DNA of 64,000 nucleotides from an uncultured Collinsella sp. (GCA_900757615.1 CAAEON010000047.1:1-64000); one strand, 5' to 3'. Shown: positions 16,817-26,097, numbered from the stretch's first letter. The notes: a model not told the origin generated them from the letters alone. Translations and numbers: made by a program.

Positions 16817-17866
16817 CTAGTACACCATGCCCATGGCGTCCTGAACCTCGGCCAGGGTCTGCTCGGCAATCTCGTTGGCGCGACGATTGCCCTCGTGCAG
16901 CACGTCCTTAACGTAATCAAGATCGTTCTCGTAGCGCTGACGACGCTCACGGATCGGGGCGAAGTACTCGTTGACGGCCTCGGTCACGTACTTCTTGAGC
17001 TGGCCGGAGCCGCCCATGCCAATCTCCTCGGCAATCTCGACCTCGGAACGACCGGTGCAGATGGCGGCCGTCGAAAGCAGGCCGGACACGCCGGGGCGGT
17101 TCTCGGGATCAAACGTGATCATGCGCTCGGAGTCGGTCTGGCTCTTCTTGATGCGCTTGGCCGTTTCCTCGGCGGTCATCGAAATGTTGATGGCGTTGCC
17201 GTAGCTCTTGCTCATCTTGCGACCGTCAAGGCCGGGCAGCAGCGGGGTCTCGGACAGCAGCGCTTCGACCTCGGGAAATACCTTGCCGTAGCGGTTGTTA
17301 AAGCGGCGAGCGATGGTACGGGTGAGCTCGATGTGCGGCAGCTGGTCGCGACCGACGGGCACCACATTGCCCTTGCAGAACAGAATGTCGCAGGCCTGGT
17401 GCACCGGGTAGGTGAGCAGAAGGCCGGTGAGCTCGTGGCCCGAGGCCTCCATCTCGGCCTTGACCGTGGGGTTGCGCGCCAGCTCGGCCTCGGAGACCAG
17501 CGACAGGAACGGCAGCATGAGCTGGTTGGCGGCGGGCACGGCGGAGTGCGCGTAGATCATGGTCTTGTCGGGGTCGATACCGCAGGCAAGGTAATCCATG
17601 ACCATGTTGTACACGTTGTCCTGGATGTGCTCGGTGGTATCGCGGTCGGTGATGACCTGGTAGTCGGCGATGAGCACGTTGGTCTTGGCGCCCATGTTCT
17701 GAAGCTCCACGCGGCCCTTGAGGGTGCCAAAGTAGTGGCCCAGGTGCAGACGGCCGGTGGGGCGGTCGCCGGTGAGCATGGTGAACTTCTCGGGCGTCTT
17801 GGCTAGGCCCTCGCGAATGGCGTTGCTCTTTTGCAGCGCGACTTCGTAGCTGTTCTCGTTTGGCAT
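16817..17866 (-). CDS. trpS: Tryptophan-tRNA ligase
   Basis: Charges tRNA-Trp with tryptophan. The 349-residue class I synthetase shows the HIGH-type motif in TGRLHLGHYFG near residue 38 and the KMSKS loop GRKMSKSYGN near 215, with the C-terminal anticodon-binding helices. ATG 17866 follows AGGAG at normal spacing; the frame open back to 18022 is not used. No T-box-like leader was found upstream. Confidence 0.95.
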   Translation of the reverse strand: MPNENSYEVALQKSNAIREGLAKTPEKFTMLTGDRPTGRLHLGHYFGTLKGRVELQNMGAKTNVLIADYQVITDRDTTEHIQDNVYNMVMDYLACGIDPDKTMIYAHSAVPAANQLMLPFLSLVSEAELARNPTVKAEMEASGHELTGLLLTYPVHQACDILFCKGNVVPVGRDQLPHIELTRTIARRFNNRYGKVFPEVEALLSETPLLPGLDGRKMSKSYGNAINISMTAEETAKRIKKSQTDSERMITFDPENRPGVSGLLSTAAICTGRSEVEIAEEIGMGGSGQLKKYVTEAVNEYFAPIRERRQRYENDLDYVKDVLHEGNRRANEIAEQTLAEVQDAMGMVY

Positions 17867-18037
17867 GATTGCTCCTAACGTATGTTCATGAGTCAAGATG
17901 ATAACGCGTTTATTGGAGGGGCGGGGTGTGAGTAGACGAGGGGGCGGGAGAGTGACGCGCGTGGTGCGGCATGTGCGATGGGTGCGGTGTGGCTGCGCTT
18001 GGCCGGCAGCACCTGGGCGCATCCTCGGCAGCTTGCC

Positions 18038-19237
18038 CTAGAGCTTGCGGTGGCGTTCTTCCTTGCGCTCCTCGGCTGCCCGCTCCTCTTGCTTAAAGGC
18101 GGGGTCGTCGGGGGTGACGAGCTCGTCCTCGTGCGTGCGCTTGTTGTAATGGTGGCGCAGCACGGGCTCAAACAGATGTAGATGCCTGGCAAAGGCCGCC
18201 GAGCCAATGGCGAGCACGGTAAAGATCAGCACGCGCATGGGTACCTCGACCTGGTTAATCGCGGCGGCGCCGGCCGAAAGCATGATGCACCAGGCATAGA
18301 TGAGCAGCACGGCCTGTTTTTGGTCGTAGCCTTCTTGGATCAGGCGGTGGTGGATGTGGCCCTTGTCGGCCTGCCCAATGCTAATGTGGGCGCGCTTGCG
18401 GCGCACGATGGCGCTAAACGTGTCGATGATGGGAACGCCGGCCACGATGAGCGGGATGATGAGCGAGGTGAGCGCGGCGGTGCGGCTCACGTTGAGCAGC
18501 GAGATGGAGCCCAGCGCAAAGCCCAGAAGCAGCGACCCCGAGTCGCCCAAGAAGATGCTCGCGGGGTTGAAGTTATAGCGCAAGAAGGCGAGGCACGAGC
18601 CAAAGAGCGCGATGGAGAGCGCGGCGGCGTCGATGCGGCCTGAGAGCACGGCGACCGAGAACATGGTGAACGACGCGATGCCGCAGATGCCCGTGGCCAG
18701 GCCGTCGAGGCCGTCGATAAGGTTGATGATGTTGGTGAACGCCACCAGATAGATCACGGTGATGGGGTAGGCAAGCCAGCCGAGCGTAATCTCGCCGGGG
18801 GCAAACGGGTTGACGATGACGCCGATTTTTAGGCCGCCGATGCAGGCGATGAGCGCGGCGAGCACCTGTCCGGCCAGCTTTTGCTTGGGCTTGAGCTGGA
18901 AGACATCATCGATCGCGCCGGTCGCAAAGATGACGGTAAAGGAGAGTGCCAGCACGGGGTAGCTGATGTGCAGGCGCGGGTGCGGCACCAAAACGGGCGG
19001 CCAGCCCAGGTACCAGGTGCCCAGGATCTGCACAATACAGGCGACGACGAGGCCCAAAAAGACCGCGGTGCCGCCCATGCGCGGGATGGGCTTAGTGTTG
19101 ATACGGCGCTTGGAGGGATAGTCGACGGCGTCGAGCTTGATTGCCAGGCGCTTGACCAGGGGCACCGTGAGGAGGGTCGTGATAAAAGCCGCGGCCGCCA
19201 CGCATAGGTACGGTATGAAGCTCGTGGATGAAGCCAT
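18038..19237 (-). CDS. WecA/TagO-like undecaprenyl-phosphate sugar-1-phosphate transferase
   Basis: A membrane enzyme predicted to start a cell-surface polymer by moving a GlcNAc-1-phosphate (or similar) onto undecaprenyl phosphate. About 10 hydrophobic segments are visible. Signature segments are DAVDYPSKRRINTKPIPRMG near the N-terminus, NLIDGLDGLATG, FLGDSGSLLLGF and DKGHIHHRLIQ, as in WecA and TagO. I prefer ATG 19237 (399 residues), which puts the first membrane helix at residues 7-25; an ATG 16 codons upstream at 19285 is the alternative, and neither has a strong ribosome site. The C-terminus is a charged tail rich in Glu and Arg. Confidence 0.85.
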   Translation of the reverse strand: MASSTSFIPYLCVAAAAFITTLLTVPLVKRLAIKLDAVDYPSKRRINTKPIPRMGGTAVFLGLVVACIVQILGTWYLGWPPVLVPHPRLHISYPVLALSFTVIFATGAIDDVFQLKPKQKLAGQVLAALIACIGGLKIGVIVNPFAPGEITLGWLAYPITVIYLVAFTNIINLIDGLDGLATGICGIASFTMFSVAVLSGRIDAAALSIALFGSCLAFLRYNFNPASIFLGDSGSLLLGFALGSISLLNVSRTAALTSLIIPLIVAGVPIIDTFSAIVRRKRAHISIGQADKGHIHHRLIQEGYDQKQAVLLIYAWCIMLSAGAAAINQVEVPMRVLIFTVLAIGSAAFARHLHLFEPVLRHHYNKRTHEDELVTPDDPAFKQEERAAEERKEERHRKL

Positions 19238-19459
19238 GAATCGAAAAACCGCCAAGCGTCGAAGGAAAAGGTCAAAGGATGCCATGCCGCAAAGGGTATA
19301 GCCGATTTATGATACTCGACCGAGGGGGTGCGGGGGTTTGCGCCGTGCGATTATCACGCGCTTACCAGATATTGGGATGTTGGCGGAGGTTCTGCCGAGT
19401 GCCGTTGGGTGTCATACGGGATCTGCGATGGCTTTTTTGGCAAAATCGGCAAAAGAAAA

Positions 19460-19618
19460 CCACCCCCCACGTTACGAAAATGAACCCACCTAAAACAGGT
19501 GGGTGCCCTCATCGACCGTTCCAGCGTCCTTAACAACGAAGGATACCTGTACTGAGTACGACTGTGTGGGCTCCCTAAATAAACGCGACGGTTCACCCAG
19601 TTGCTCCGCGGGGGGCGG
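19460..19618 (-). ncRNA. ssrS: Probable 6S RNA
   Basis: On the minus strand a 159-nt segment is closed by a 12-bp terminal stem (CCGCCCCCCGCG at the 5' end with CGTGGGGGGTGG at the 3' end, G-U pairs allowed). Inside are a long irregular duplex, GGGAGCCCACACAG on the 5' side, GGAACGG on the 3' side, and a small hairpin CCCACCT-GTTTT-AGGTGGG near the 3' end followed by TTCA, all features seen in 6S RNAs. A T-rich run (TTTTCTTTT) follows the closing stem. 6S RNA mimics an open promoter and binds RNA polymerase. No covariance search was possible. Confidence 0.55.
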
Positions 19619-19771
19619 AATATCTACATCATAAAGCGGCACTTTGTCGATTCCAGTCTTGACATTACAAAAATCGTGTCGGACGATTACGGCGCCTTTG
19701 GGTTCGAGCCGTCTGTACGGTCCGGGCCTTTACGTTTGAGCTGCCGAATCGTTGTTTTGGAGCATGTTTTT

Positions 19772-20710
19772 ATGCCGACGTCGTTGACCGAACTTTTTTC
19801 GCCCGCCTGCCATTTGTGTCCGCGCCGTTGCGGTGCGGCGCGCGACGAGGGCGCGCGTGGTGTGTGCGGCGCCGACGACACGCTTAAGGTCGCCCGCGCG
19901 GCGCTCCACATGTGGGAGGAGCCGCCTATCTCGGGCGAGGCCGGCTCGGGCACGATTTTCTTTAGCGGCTGTTCGCTCAAATGCGTCTACTGCCAAAACC
20001 ACGAGATCTCGACGGGCAATTTTGGACTCGAGATTTCGCCCGAGCGCCTGGTCGAGATTATGCTGGAGCTTCAGGACCAGGGCGCCAACAATATCAACCT
20101 GGTGACTGCGACGCATTATGCTCACCTGCTGCCGGCCGCGATTGCCGCAGCGCGGGCGCGCGGGCTGGACATCCCGATCGTCTACAACACGAGCGGCTAT
20201 GAACGGGCGAGTGCCGTGGCTGCCCTGGGTGACCTGGTTGATGTGTGGCTCACCGACTTTAAATATGCCGATGCCGGGCTTGCGCAGTCGCTTTCTCATA
20301 TTAAGGATTACCCGCGCGTGGCCGTGTCGGGCCTGGCACAGATGGCGTGCGAGATCGAGCGCCGCGGGGGAGAGCTGGTGGACGAGGACGGGCTCATGAA
20401 GCGCGGCATCATCGTGCGCCACCTGGTGCTGCCGGGGCATGCGGATGACTCGTGCCGCGTGTTAGACCTGGTGTGGCAGACGGTGGGCGACGTGCCGATC
20501 TCGGTCATGAACCAGTACACGCCCAATGCGCTCATGCGCGAGCAGGGCGGCGACCTGGCACGCGCCGTGACGCGCGAGGAGTACGAGCAAGTGCTCGACC
20601 ATGCCGACGACCTGGGCTTTACGACGATGTTCTGGCAAGAGGGCGGTGCAGTAGACGAGAGCTTTACCCCGGCCTTCGACACCACCGGCGTCCTCACTAG
20701 TGCAAAGTAG
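19772..20710 (+). CDS. Radical SAM protein, PflX/pyruvate formate-lyase activase-like
   Basis: A 312-residue radical SAM enzyme of the PflX (COG1313) type. An N-terminal Cys-rich knuckle (CHLCPRRC, then GVCG) precedes the [4Fe-4S] motif C67xxxC71xxC74 in GCSLKCVYCQNHEIS. The core continues with NINLVTATHYAHLLP and ends near FTTMFWQEGG. These proteins resemble glycyl-radical activases but a target has not been established. ATG 19772 has GGAG upstream; the ORF reaching back to 19601 would run into the 6S RNA gene. No glycyl-radical enzyme gene is nearby. Confidence 0.8.
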   Translation: MPTSLTELFSPACHLCPRRCGAARDEGARGVCGADDTLKVARAALHMWEEPPISGEAGSGTIFFSGCSLKCVYCQNHEISTGNFGLEISPERLVEIMLELQDQGANNINLVTATHYAHLLPAAIAAARARGLDIPIVYNTSGYERASAVAALGDLVDVWLTDFKYADAGLAQSLSHIKDYPRVAVSGLAQMACEIERRGGELVDEDGLMKRGIIVRHLVLPGHADDSCRVLDLVWQTVGDVPISVMNQYTPNALMREQGGDLARAVTREEYEQVLDHADDLGFTTMFWQEGGAVDESFTPAFDTTGVLTSAK

Positions 20711-20861
20711 CGCGTTTGCCGATGATTTTTCTGGGACGGGGATTAAAAAATCATCGAGATGATCGCCTGCTCGAAAAGTTGTCAAAATGGCCGCGCCCCA
20801 AAAAGACTGGTTATTTGGCGTTGACAGTTGGCGAGCCGTAGGTAAAATATCGACTTGTCCT

Positions 20862-20934
20862 GGGGACGTAGCTCAGTTGGGAGAGCGCTGCCGTCGCATG
20901 GCAGAGGCCGAGGGTTCGACTCCCTTCGTCTCCA
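20862..20934 (+). tRNA. tRNA-Ala (CGC)
   Basis: A full cloverleaf is present: acceptor GGGGACG/CGTCTCC, D-arm GCTC/GAGC, anticodon stem CTGCC/GGCAG with loop GTCGCAT (anticodon CGC) and a GGGTTCGACTCCC T-arm. The G3-U70 pair, the identity element of tRNA-Ala, is present. CCA is not encoded. Confidence 0.95.
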
Positions 20935-20948
20935 CCCTTGGATTTGAT

Positions 20949-20980
20949 AAGCCGCTGACATTGTGTCGGCGGCTTTTTTT
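20949..20980 (+). terminator. Terminator after tRNA-Ala
   Basis: AGCCGCTGACA pairs with TGTCGGCGGCT, followed by seven T. Confidence 0.75.
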
Positions 20981-20998
20981 AAAAGAAAGGGCTGTACC

Positions 20999-21457
20999 AT
21001 GGCCGAGCTTGAGTCCCAACCACTGTCTGCCGAGGAACGCGCCGAGTTGGAAGAGCTCCGCGCCGAGAAAGCTCGTCGCGAGGCCCAGGAAGAGGCACGC
21101 CGCGAGCGTGAGGAGTTGGCCGCCCTGCGTGCCGAGCGTGCGAAGGCCGAGGAGATCGCCGCGAACGCCGCATCCGCACCGGCGCCCGCGCCCGCACCCA
21201 AGCCCGCTGCCGCGAAGCCTGCACCTGCCGCGCCCAAACCTCAGCCTAAAAAGGCCGCTCGTCCCAAGTCCGCCGAGCCCAAGCCGACCCGTGACGAGAT
21301 GACCTTTGCCCAGCGCATGGTCACCTCCAAGGAGCCTACGGGCGAGAACGAGATCCCCGGCATGGCTCCGGCTCAAAAAATCATCATCGTGCTCGCCCTC
21401 ATCGCGTTTATCGTCTTTATGGTCTACACGATCACGGGCAGCATGGGCCTGCACTAA
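20999..21457 (+). CDS. Charged coiled-coil, Ala/Pro-rich, tail-anchored membrane protein
   Basis: A 152-residue protein of three parts: a highly charged helical, probably coiled-coil N-terminus (residues about 8-55, repeated E/R/A), an Ala-Pro-Lys-rich linker (about 58-100), and one hydrophobic helix near the C-terminus (IIIVLALIAFIVFMVYTI) leaving only a short tail outside. No enzymatic domain. It may be a small structural or scaffold protein at the membrane. AAAGGG precedes ATG 20999. It is close to pncB (80 bp), so the two may be co-transcribed. Function unknown. Confidence 0.65.
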   Translation: MAELESQPLSAEERAELEELRAEKARREAQEEARREREELAALRAERAKAEEIAANAASAPAPAPAPKPAAAKPAPAAPKPQPKKAARPKSAEPKPTRDEMTFAQRMVTSKEPTGENEIPGMAPAQKIIIVLALIAFIVFMVYTITGSMGLH

Positions 21458-21538
21458 CCTGTTCGCGCCGGGCTCCATGCCCGCACGTCCGCCTCGTCCA
21501 ACCTCAACTTCTGCACAACGCATCCGAAAGGTCGCCCC

Positions 21539-23044
21539 ATGGCTTTGACCGACATCTCGCATCCCACCGACATTGCAATGCTCACCGATCTGTGCGAGCT
21601 CACTATGGCCCAGGGCCTGTGGGAGAGCGGCAAGGCCAATGAGCAGGGTTGTTTTACCGCGTTTTACCGCGACCATCCCTTCGGCAGCGCTTATGCCGTC
21701 ATGTGCGGCACCGCCGAGCTGCCCGAGCTTGTCGAGAACCTGCGCTTTACGCCCGAGGACATCGACTATCTCGCCTCGCTCCAGGCTCCGGCCGGCGGCG
21801 CGATGTTTAAGCCTGCATTCCTCGACTACCTGCGCAACTTCCGTGCACACGTGAACATTGACGCCGTGCCCGAGGGCGAGCTCGTGTTTCCGCGCGAGCC
21901 CATGGTGCGCGTCACCGGCCCCGCGCTGGAGTGCCAGCTGCTCGAGACGGCGCTGCTCAATATCGTCGGCTTCCAGACGCTCGTTGCCACCAAGACGGCG
22001 CGCGTGGTGCTTTCCGCCGACGGTCGCCCCGTGGCGGAGTTTGGTCTGCGCCGTGCCCAGGGCCCCGATGGCGGTCTTGCCGTCGCGCGCGCGAGCTACG
22101 TTGCCGGCTGTTCGTCCACGTCCAATGTGCTCGCCGGTCGCCGCTACGGTATTCCCGTCTTTGGCACGCATGCGCACAGCTGGGTGATGAGCTTCGATTC
22201 CGAGCTCGAGGCCTTCCGTGCCTTTGCCAAGTCGAGCCCCAAGAACTGTACGCTGCTCATCGACACCTATGACGTGCGCGAGGGCTGCGAACATGCCATT
22301 ACGGTTGCCAAGGAGATGGAGGCGGCGGGCGAGCGCCTGTCGGCCATTCGCATCGACTCGGGCGACCTGGCTAAGTTGTCCAAGTATGTTCGCGGCCGTT
22401 TTGATGCCGAGGGCCTGCCCTATGTGGGGATTTCGGTCTCCAACGATCTGGACGAGTACACGATTCAGTCGCTGCTCGACCAGGGCGCGCCCATCGATAG
22501 CTTTGGCGTGGGTACCAAGCTCGCGACCTGCTACGATCAGCCGGCGCTGGGCGGCGTGTACAAGCTTTCGGCCCGCCGCGCGAGCGACGGGGAGCCGTGG
22601 ACGCCGGTGGTGAAGCTTTCCGAGCAGCCCTACAAGCGCACGATCCCCGGCGTGCAGCGCGTGCGACGCTATTACGATGGCTTTGGCGGCCCGGTCTGCG
22701 ACATGATCTATGACGAGGACCATCTGGCAGGAGAGGGCGCCGCTCGCGGCAATACCCTTGTGGCTGTGAACGATGCCGCCTTGGTGACCGATGTGTCCGA
22801 GCTCGAGTATCGTGAGCTGCTGATGCCGATCGTCCGCGACGGCAGCGCGGTGGCTCCGCGTGAGAGCATCGAGGACGCGCGCGAGCGTTGTGCCTGGTCA
22901 ATCGATCATCTGGACGCGGCTTTCAAGCGCTTCCTGTACCCGCAGACCTACGTGGTGGGCATGGAGCAGGGCCTGGCCCAGGTGCGCGACGAGCTCGTGC
23001 GCAAGAACATGGCCGCGGCTTCGGCCTTCCCTTGGGCTCACTAA
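21539..23044 (+). CDS. pncB: Nicotinate phosphoribosyltransferase
   Basis: Joins nicotinate and PRPP to nicotinate mononucleotide in the NAD salvage pathway. The 501-residue protein has the family landmarks LTDLCELTMAQG at the N-terminus, EFGLRRAQG near residue 170 (phosphate-binding Arg region), GTHAHSWVMSF near 210 with the phosphorylated-His-type segment, and RIDSGDLAKLSKYVR near 275. Length fits the bacterial long type. AAAGG lies before ATG 21539. No de novo NAD genes are adjacent. Confidence 0.92.
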   Translation: MALTDISHPTDIAMLTDLCELTMAQGLWESGKANEQGCFTAFYRDHPFGSAYAVMCGTAELPELVENLRFTPEDIDYLASLQAPAGGAMFKPAFLDYLRNFRAHVNIDAVPEGELVFPREPMVRVTGPALECQLLETALLNIVGFQTLVATKTARVVLSADGRPVAEFGLRRAQGPDGGLAVARASYVAGCSSTSNVLAGRRYGIPVFGTHAHSWVMSFDSELEAFRAFAKSSPKNCTLLIDTYDVREGCEHAITVAKEMEAAGERLSAIRIDSGDLAKLSKYVRGRFDAEGLPYVGISVSNDLDEYTIQSLLDQGAPIDSFGVGTKLATCYDQPALGGVYKLSARRASDGEPWTPVVKLSEQPYKRTIPGVQRVRRYYDGFGGPVCDMIYDEDHLAGEGAARGNTLVAVNDAALVTDVSELEYRELLMPIVRDGSAVAPRESIEDARERCAWSIDHLDAAFKRFLYPQTYVVGMEQGLAQVRDELVRKNMAAASAFPWAH

Positions 23045-23123
23045 TTCGTTGGGCGGAAGGGGCGGATCGCATGCCCTCGGCCGCCGGCTCGCCCGAACGC
23101 TCGACATTCGATTGGTTTGACGT

Positions 23124-24251
23124 ATGACGACTTCCTATAAAACGATGGTGGTAAAGATCGGTTCGTCCACGGTGGTGGGTGCCGACGGCAAGGTCAACCG
23201 CGCCTTTATCGGTGGCCTGGCCGATCAGGCCGCGGCCCTGCGCAAGCTCGGCTGGCGCTTAGTCGTGGTGAGCTCGGGCGCCATTGCCTGCGGTTATCCC
23301 GTGCTGGGCTTCGACCGCAAGCCGGTCGGCGATCTGCCGAGCCTGCAGGCATGCGCTTCGGCCGGCCAGTGCATCATCTCGTCGGCCTACGACGAGGAAT
23401 TCCATGCGCGTGACCTACTAACCTCGCTCGTGCTGCTCACGCGCCACGACACGGCGCGCCGCACGTCCTATCTGCACGCGCGCGACGCCCTACTGCGCCT
23501 AGTGGAGCTGGGCGTGGTGCCGGTTGTCAACGAGAACGACACCGTCACCGTCGATGAGATCAAGTTCGGTGACAATGACACGCTGGCGGCGCTTGTGAGC
23601 TGCCTGGTTTCTGCCGATCTGTGCGTGACGCTCTCGGACATCGACGGCCTCTACACCGCCAATCCGCATGAGGACCCGACGGCCGAGTTTGTCCCGGTCG
23701 TGCATAAGATCGATGCCAAGATCATTGCCTCGGCGGGCGATTCTTCGACCTCGGTGGGTACGGGCGGCATGATCACCAAGATCCGTGCGAGCCGCATTTT
23801 GATGACGGCTGGCATTCAGAGCGTGATTTGCTCGGGCGAGGAGCCCGATGCGCTCGTGCGTCTCGCCCGCGGCGAGAGCGTGGGTACGCTGTTCGATCCG
23901 CCGGCGGAGCGCCTGGACATTGCGCCCCGCAAGCTGTGGATTGCGTTGGGCGATAAGGCCCATGGTTCGGTGACGGTCGATGACGGCGCCGCGAAAGCGC
24001 TGGTCAGTCGTGGCTCGTCGCTGCTTGCAGTGGGTATTCGCGAGGTCGATGGTGATTTTGCCGAAGGCGATGTACTCGACGTGTGTGACCCGAGCGGCAT
24101 GGTCGTCGCCCGCGGTATCGCCGAGGCCGATTCGGACGTGCTGGAACTTGCAGCCGGCCGCCGCCAGGACCAGATCGTCAGCAACCGCCTGCTGGCGGAT
24201 CTGGCAGAGAAGCCCGCGATCCATCGAGATAACTTGATTGTATTTGCTTAG
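23124..24251 (+). CDS. proB: Glutamate 5-kinase
   Basis: Phosphorylates glutamate to gamma-glutamyl phosphate, the first step of proline synthesis. The 375-residue protein has an amino-acid-kinase domain (VVKIGSSTVVGADG at the N-terminus, VPVVNENDTVTVDEI near residue 133, GTGGMITKIRA near 212) and a C-terminal PUA domain (from about 275). It is on the same strand as proA but is separated from it by an opposite-strand peptidase-like gene. A hairpin at 24288-24319 follows. Confidence 0.95.
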   Translation: MTTSYKTMVVKIGSSTVVGADGKVNRAFIGGLADQAAALRKLGWRLVVVSSGAIACGYPVLGFDRKPVGDLPSLQACASAGQCIISSAYDEEFHARDLLTSLVLLTRHDTARRTSYLHARDALLRLVELGVVPVVNENDTVTVDEIKFGDNDTLAALVSCLVSADLCVTLSDIDGLYTANPHEDPTAEFVPVVHKIDAKIIASAGDSSTSVGTGGMITKIRASRILMTAGIQSVICSGEEPDALVRLARGESVGTLFDPPAERLDIAPRKLWIALGDKAHGSVTVDDGAAKALVSRGSSLLAVGIREVDGDFAEGDVLDVCDPSGMVVARGIAEADSDVLELAAGRRQDQIVSNRLLADLAEKPAIHRDNLIVFA

Positions 24252-24287
24252 GCCTCGACGCCGGGCGCCTTCGATCTGCAATGCACG

Positions 24288-24319
24288 CGGGGCGAAATTA
24301 CCAGGGTAACTTTGCCCCG
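24288..24319. terminator. Hairpin downstream of proB
   Basis: CGGGGCGAAATTACC pairs with GGTAACTTTGCCCCG (a few mismatches). The T-run is weak, so termination is likely but not certain. Confidence 0.5.
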
Positions 24320-24342
24320 CCGCGCTCATGTCCGACCTGGTT

Positions 24343-24502
24343 GCCACGAAAACGGCCCATCTACTACGTTTAATGGGATATCGGTGACCACACCAAGAAA
24401 CGCAAAAAGAAAACCGCAGGTAGAACGCCTGCGGTTTTCTCAATTTGCGGTATGTGGTTGGGCCACGCGGATGAAACGTAGTAGATGGGCCGGTTTCGTG
24501 GC
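24343..24502. repeat. Fold-back element A (variable-stem family)
   Basis: The two ends form 34-bp imperfect inverted repeats (GCCACGAAAACGGCCCATCT at the left, complementary to the right end with three mismatches), 160 bp in total. Nested inside are a smaller stem (AAAACCGCAGG/CCTGCGGTTTT) and ACCACA/TGTGGT. Blocks AAAACCGCAGGTAGAACG and GCGGTATGTGGTTGGGC are shared with elements B and C. It lies between the 3' ends of two convergent genes. Confidence 0.75.
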
Positions 24503-24516
24503 GAAGGGCATCATTC

Positions 24517-24547
24517 GGCACTTGGGGACGTTCCTTTTGTGCCGGCA
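24517..24547. repeat. GGGACGTTCC-type repeat
   Basis: GGCACTTGGGGACGTTCCTT followed by TTGTGCCGGCA matches the units at 11605-11665. It is directly followed by GGGACACTCCTTTG. Confidence 0.7.
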
Positions 24548-24565
24548 GGTAGGGACACTCCTTTG

Positions 24566-25984
24566 CTAGAAGATTCGGCGCAGGTCTCCGCGGTTGAGGG
24601 CTTCATCGAAGAGGTGCTTGAACACCATGCTGCCGTGCAGGCCATCGTGCTCAAACTCGTTCGTCACCCAGGCGTGCGAGTTGCCCATGCGGCTGAGCGT
24701 GTCGAGCTGCATGCCCGAGTCCACGTACATGTCATCGAAGTACACCGCGGCCTGGAGCGGCACCTCGTTGCAGGCCAGGCGCTGTGGGTCGTAGATCTTA
24801 TCCCAGCTGGTGTCCTCCATCAGCAGGTCCATCGCCGGCTTGAAGGGTTTAAGTTCGGGCATCTGCTCAAACATCCACGGGAACATGGCCTCGCCGGTAA
24901 ACATGAGCGGGCGCGCGAGCGTGTCGAACTCGGCACGGCGTGCCTTCTCTTCTGCCGCGGCCCAGCGAATGGGCATGGTATCGCCGTCGGCGTAGATGAA
25001 CTCCTGCAGCGTCCAGTACAGCGGATTCGTTCGCGTGTTGGTGCGCTCGAAGGCGCGCATCAAAAAGCTGTCAGATACCGAGGCGTCGCAGGTCAGCGTG
25101 CCGTCGCCATCAACAAAAGCGTGATCGATGATCCAGTGCATGCGCTCAAAGCTCGGCTTCATGCCAAAGTCGCTGCCCATGAGCTGCAAGCGCTCGACTG
25201 TCATCGGCGAGCCGTCGGGCAGCACGGGCTTTTGCTCCTCGAGGGCATCTGCCAGGGCCGCCACGCGTTCGACATCGGCGGGGTAGCGGTCGTAATACTG
25301 CTGGGTCTTGGCCGCCATGCGCGGGAAGGTGTGCGCGTAGACCTCGCTGGCGCTCGCCGGCACGTGTGGAATGCCGCCGCAGGTAAAGCTTGCCGCCACG
25401 CCCTCGGGGAAGAGCGACAGATAGCTCAGCGTCAAAAAGCCGCCGTAGCTCTGCCCGAGTGTGGCCCAGGGCTTGCCGCCAAAGCCCACCAGGCGCAGGT
25501 ACTCAAAATCGCGCACGATGGAGCTGGCGAGGTGGCGCTTGAGGAAGTCCGCCTGCGAGCGGGCCGCATCGGCTCCTGCTGCCTCGGCGCGATCGCCCAA
25601 GGCGGCAATCGTGCGCCCGTCAACACAGCTGCTGCGCCCGGTGCCACGCTGGTCGGGCAGCACGACGCGGAAATGCTTGACGGCCTCCTCGATCCAACCG
25701 TCGCTTGTGGGTGACAGCGGACGCGGGCTCTCGCCGCCGGGGCCGCCCTGCAAAAAGAGGAGGAGCGGCAGATCGTCGTTGATGCGGTCGGGGGCGCAAA
25801 CCACGCGGTAGAAAAGCTTGATGCTTTCGGGTGCGCCGGCGATGGGCGCCGGCATGGCGCCGCGGCGCATGGTGCTGCCGACGGCCAAAAGCATGGGCTC
25901 CAGGCCGCGCCAGTCGAGGGGGACATCGATGCTGTGGTCCTCGACATACAGGCCGGGGACGTGGTACGAAGTGATGAGCGCCAT
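24566..25984 (-). CDS. Alpha/beta hydrolase, prolyl aminopeptidase-like
   Basis: A 472-residue alpha/beta-hydrolase of the proline iminopeptidase (S33) type, predicted to release N-terminal proline or other residues from peptides. The oxyanion segment FLQGGPGGESPRP, DQRGTGRSS and the nucleophile elbow TLGQSYGGFLTLSYL are clear; a C-terminal HDGLHGSM-like segment near the end may carry the catalytic His. ATG 25984 (GGAA upstream) is preferred to the ATG at 26074, which would crowd the divergent proA. It sits between proB and proA on the other strand, so proline release from peptides and proline synthesis are neighbours. Confidence 0.82.
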   Translation of the reverse strand: MALITSYHVPGLYVEDHSIDVPLDWRGLEPMLLAVGSTMRRGAMPAPIAGAPESIKLFYRVVCAPDRINDDLPLLLFLQGGPGGESPRPLSPTSDGWIEEAVKHFRVVLPDQRGTGRSSCVDGRTIAALGDRAEAAGADAARSQADFLKRHLASSIVRDFEYLRLVGFGGKPWATLGQSYGGFLTLSYLSLFPEGVAASFTCGGIPHVPASASEVYAHTFPRMAAKTQQYYDRYPADVERVAALADALEEQKPVLPDGSPMTVERLQLMGSDFGMKPSFERMHWIIDHAFVDGDGTLTCDASVSDSFLMRAFERTNTRTNPLYWTLQEFIYADGDTMPIRWAAAEEKARRAEFDTLARPLMFTGEAMFPWMFEQMPELKPFKPAMDLLMEDTSWDKIYDPQRLACNEVPLQAAVYFDDMYVDSGMQLDTLSRMGNSHAWVTNEFEHDGLHGSMVFKHLFDEALNRGDLRRIF

Positions 25985-26097
25985 GTAATGCTTCCATTCG
26001 TTGCGGTGTTTCGGGTTGACCAATTCTACCGCCGTCGGCGAGGATGCGTGCAAATCGGCTACCATGGTTGGCAAACATCTAAGAGAAAGGGCCGTCC

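Noticed and set aside
24343..24502. Invertible promoter (inverton) suggested by the terminal inverted repeats of element A
   Set aside because: It lies between the 3' ends of two convergent genes, so a promoter switch has nothing to drive, and no adjacent site-specific recombinase gene is present. The same holds for the element at 9719.
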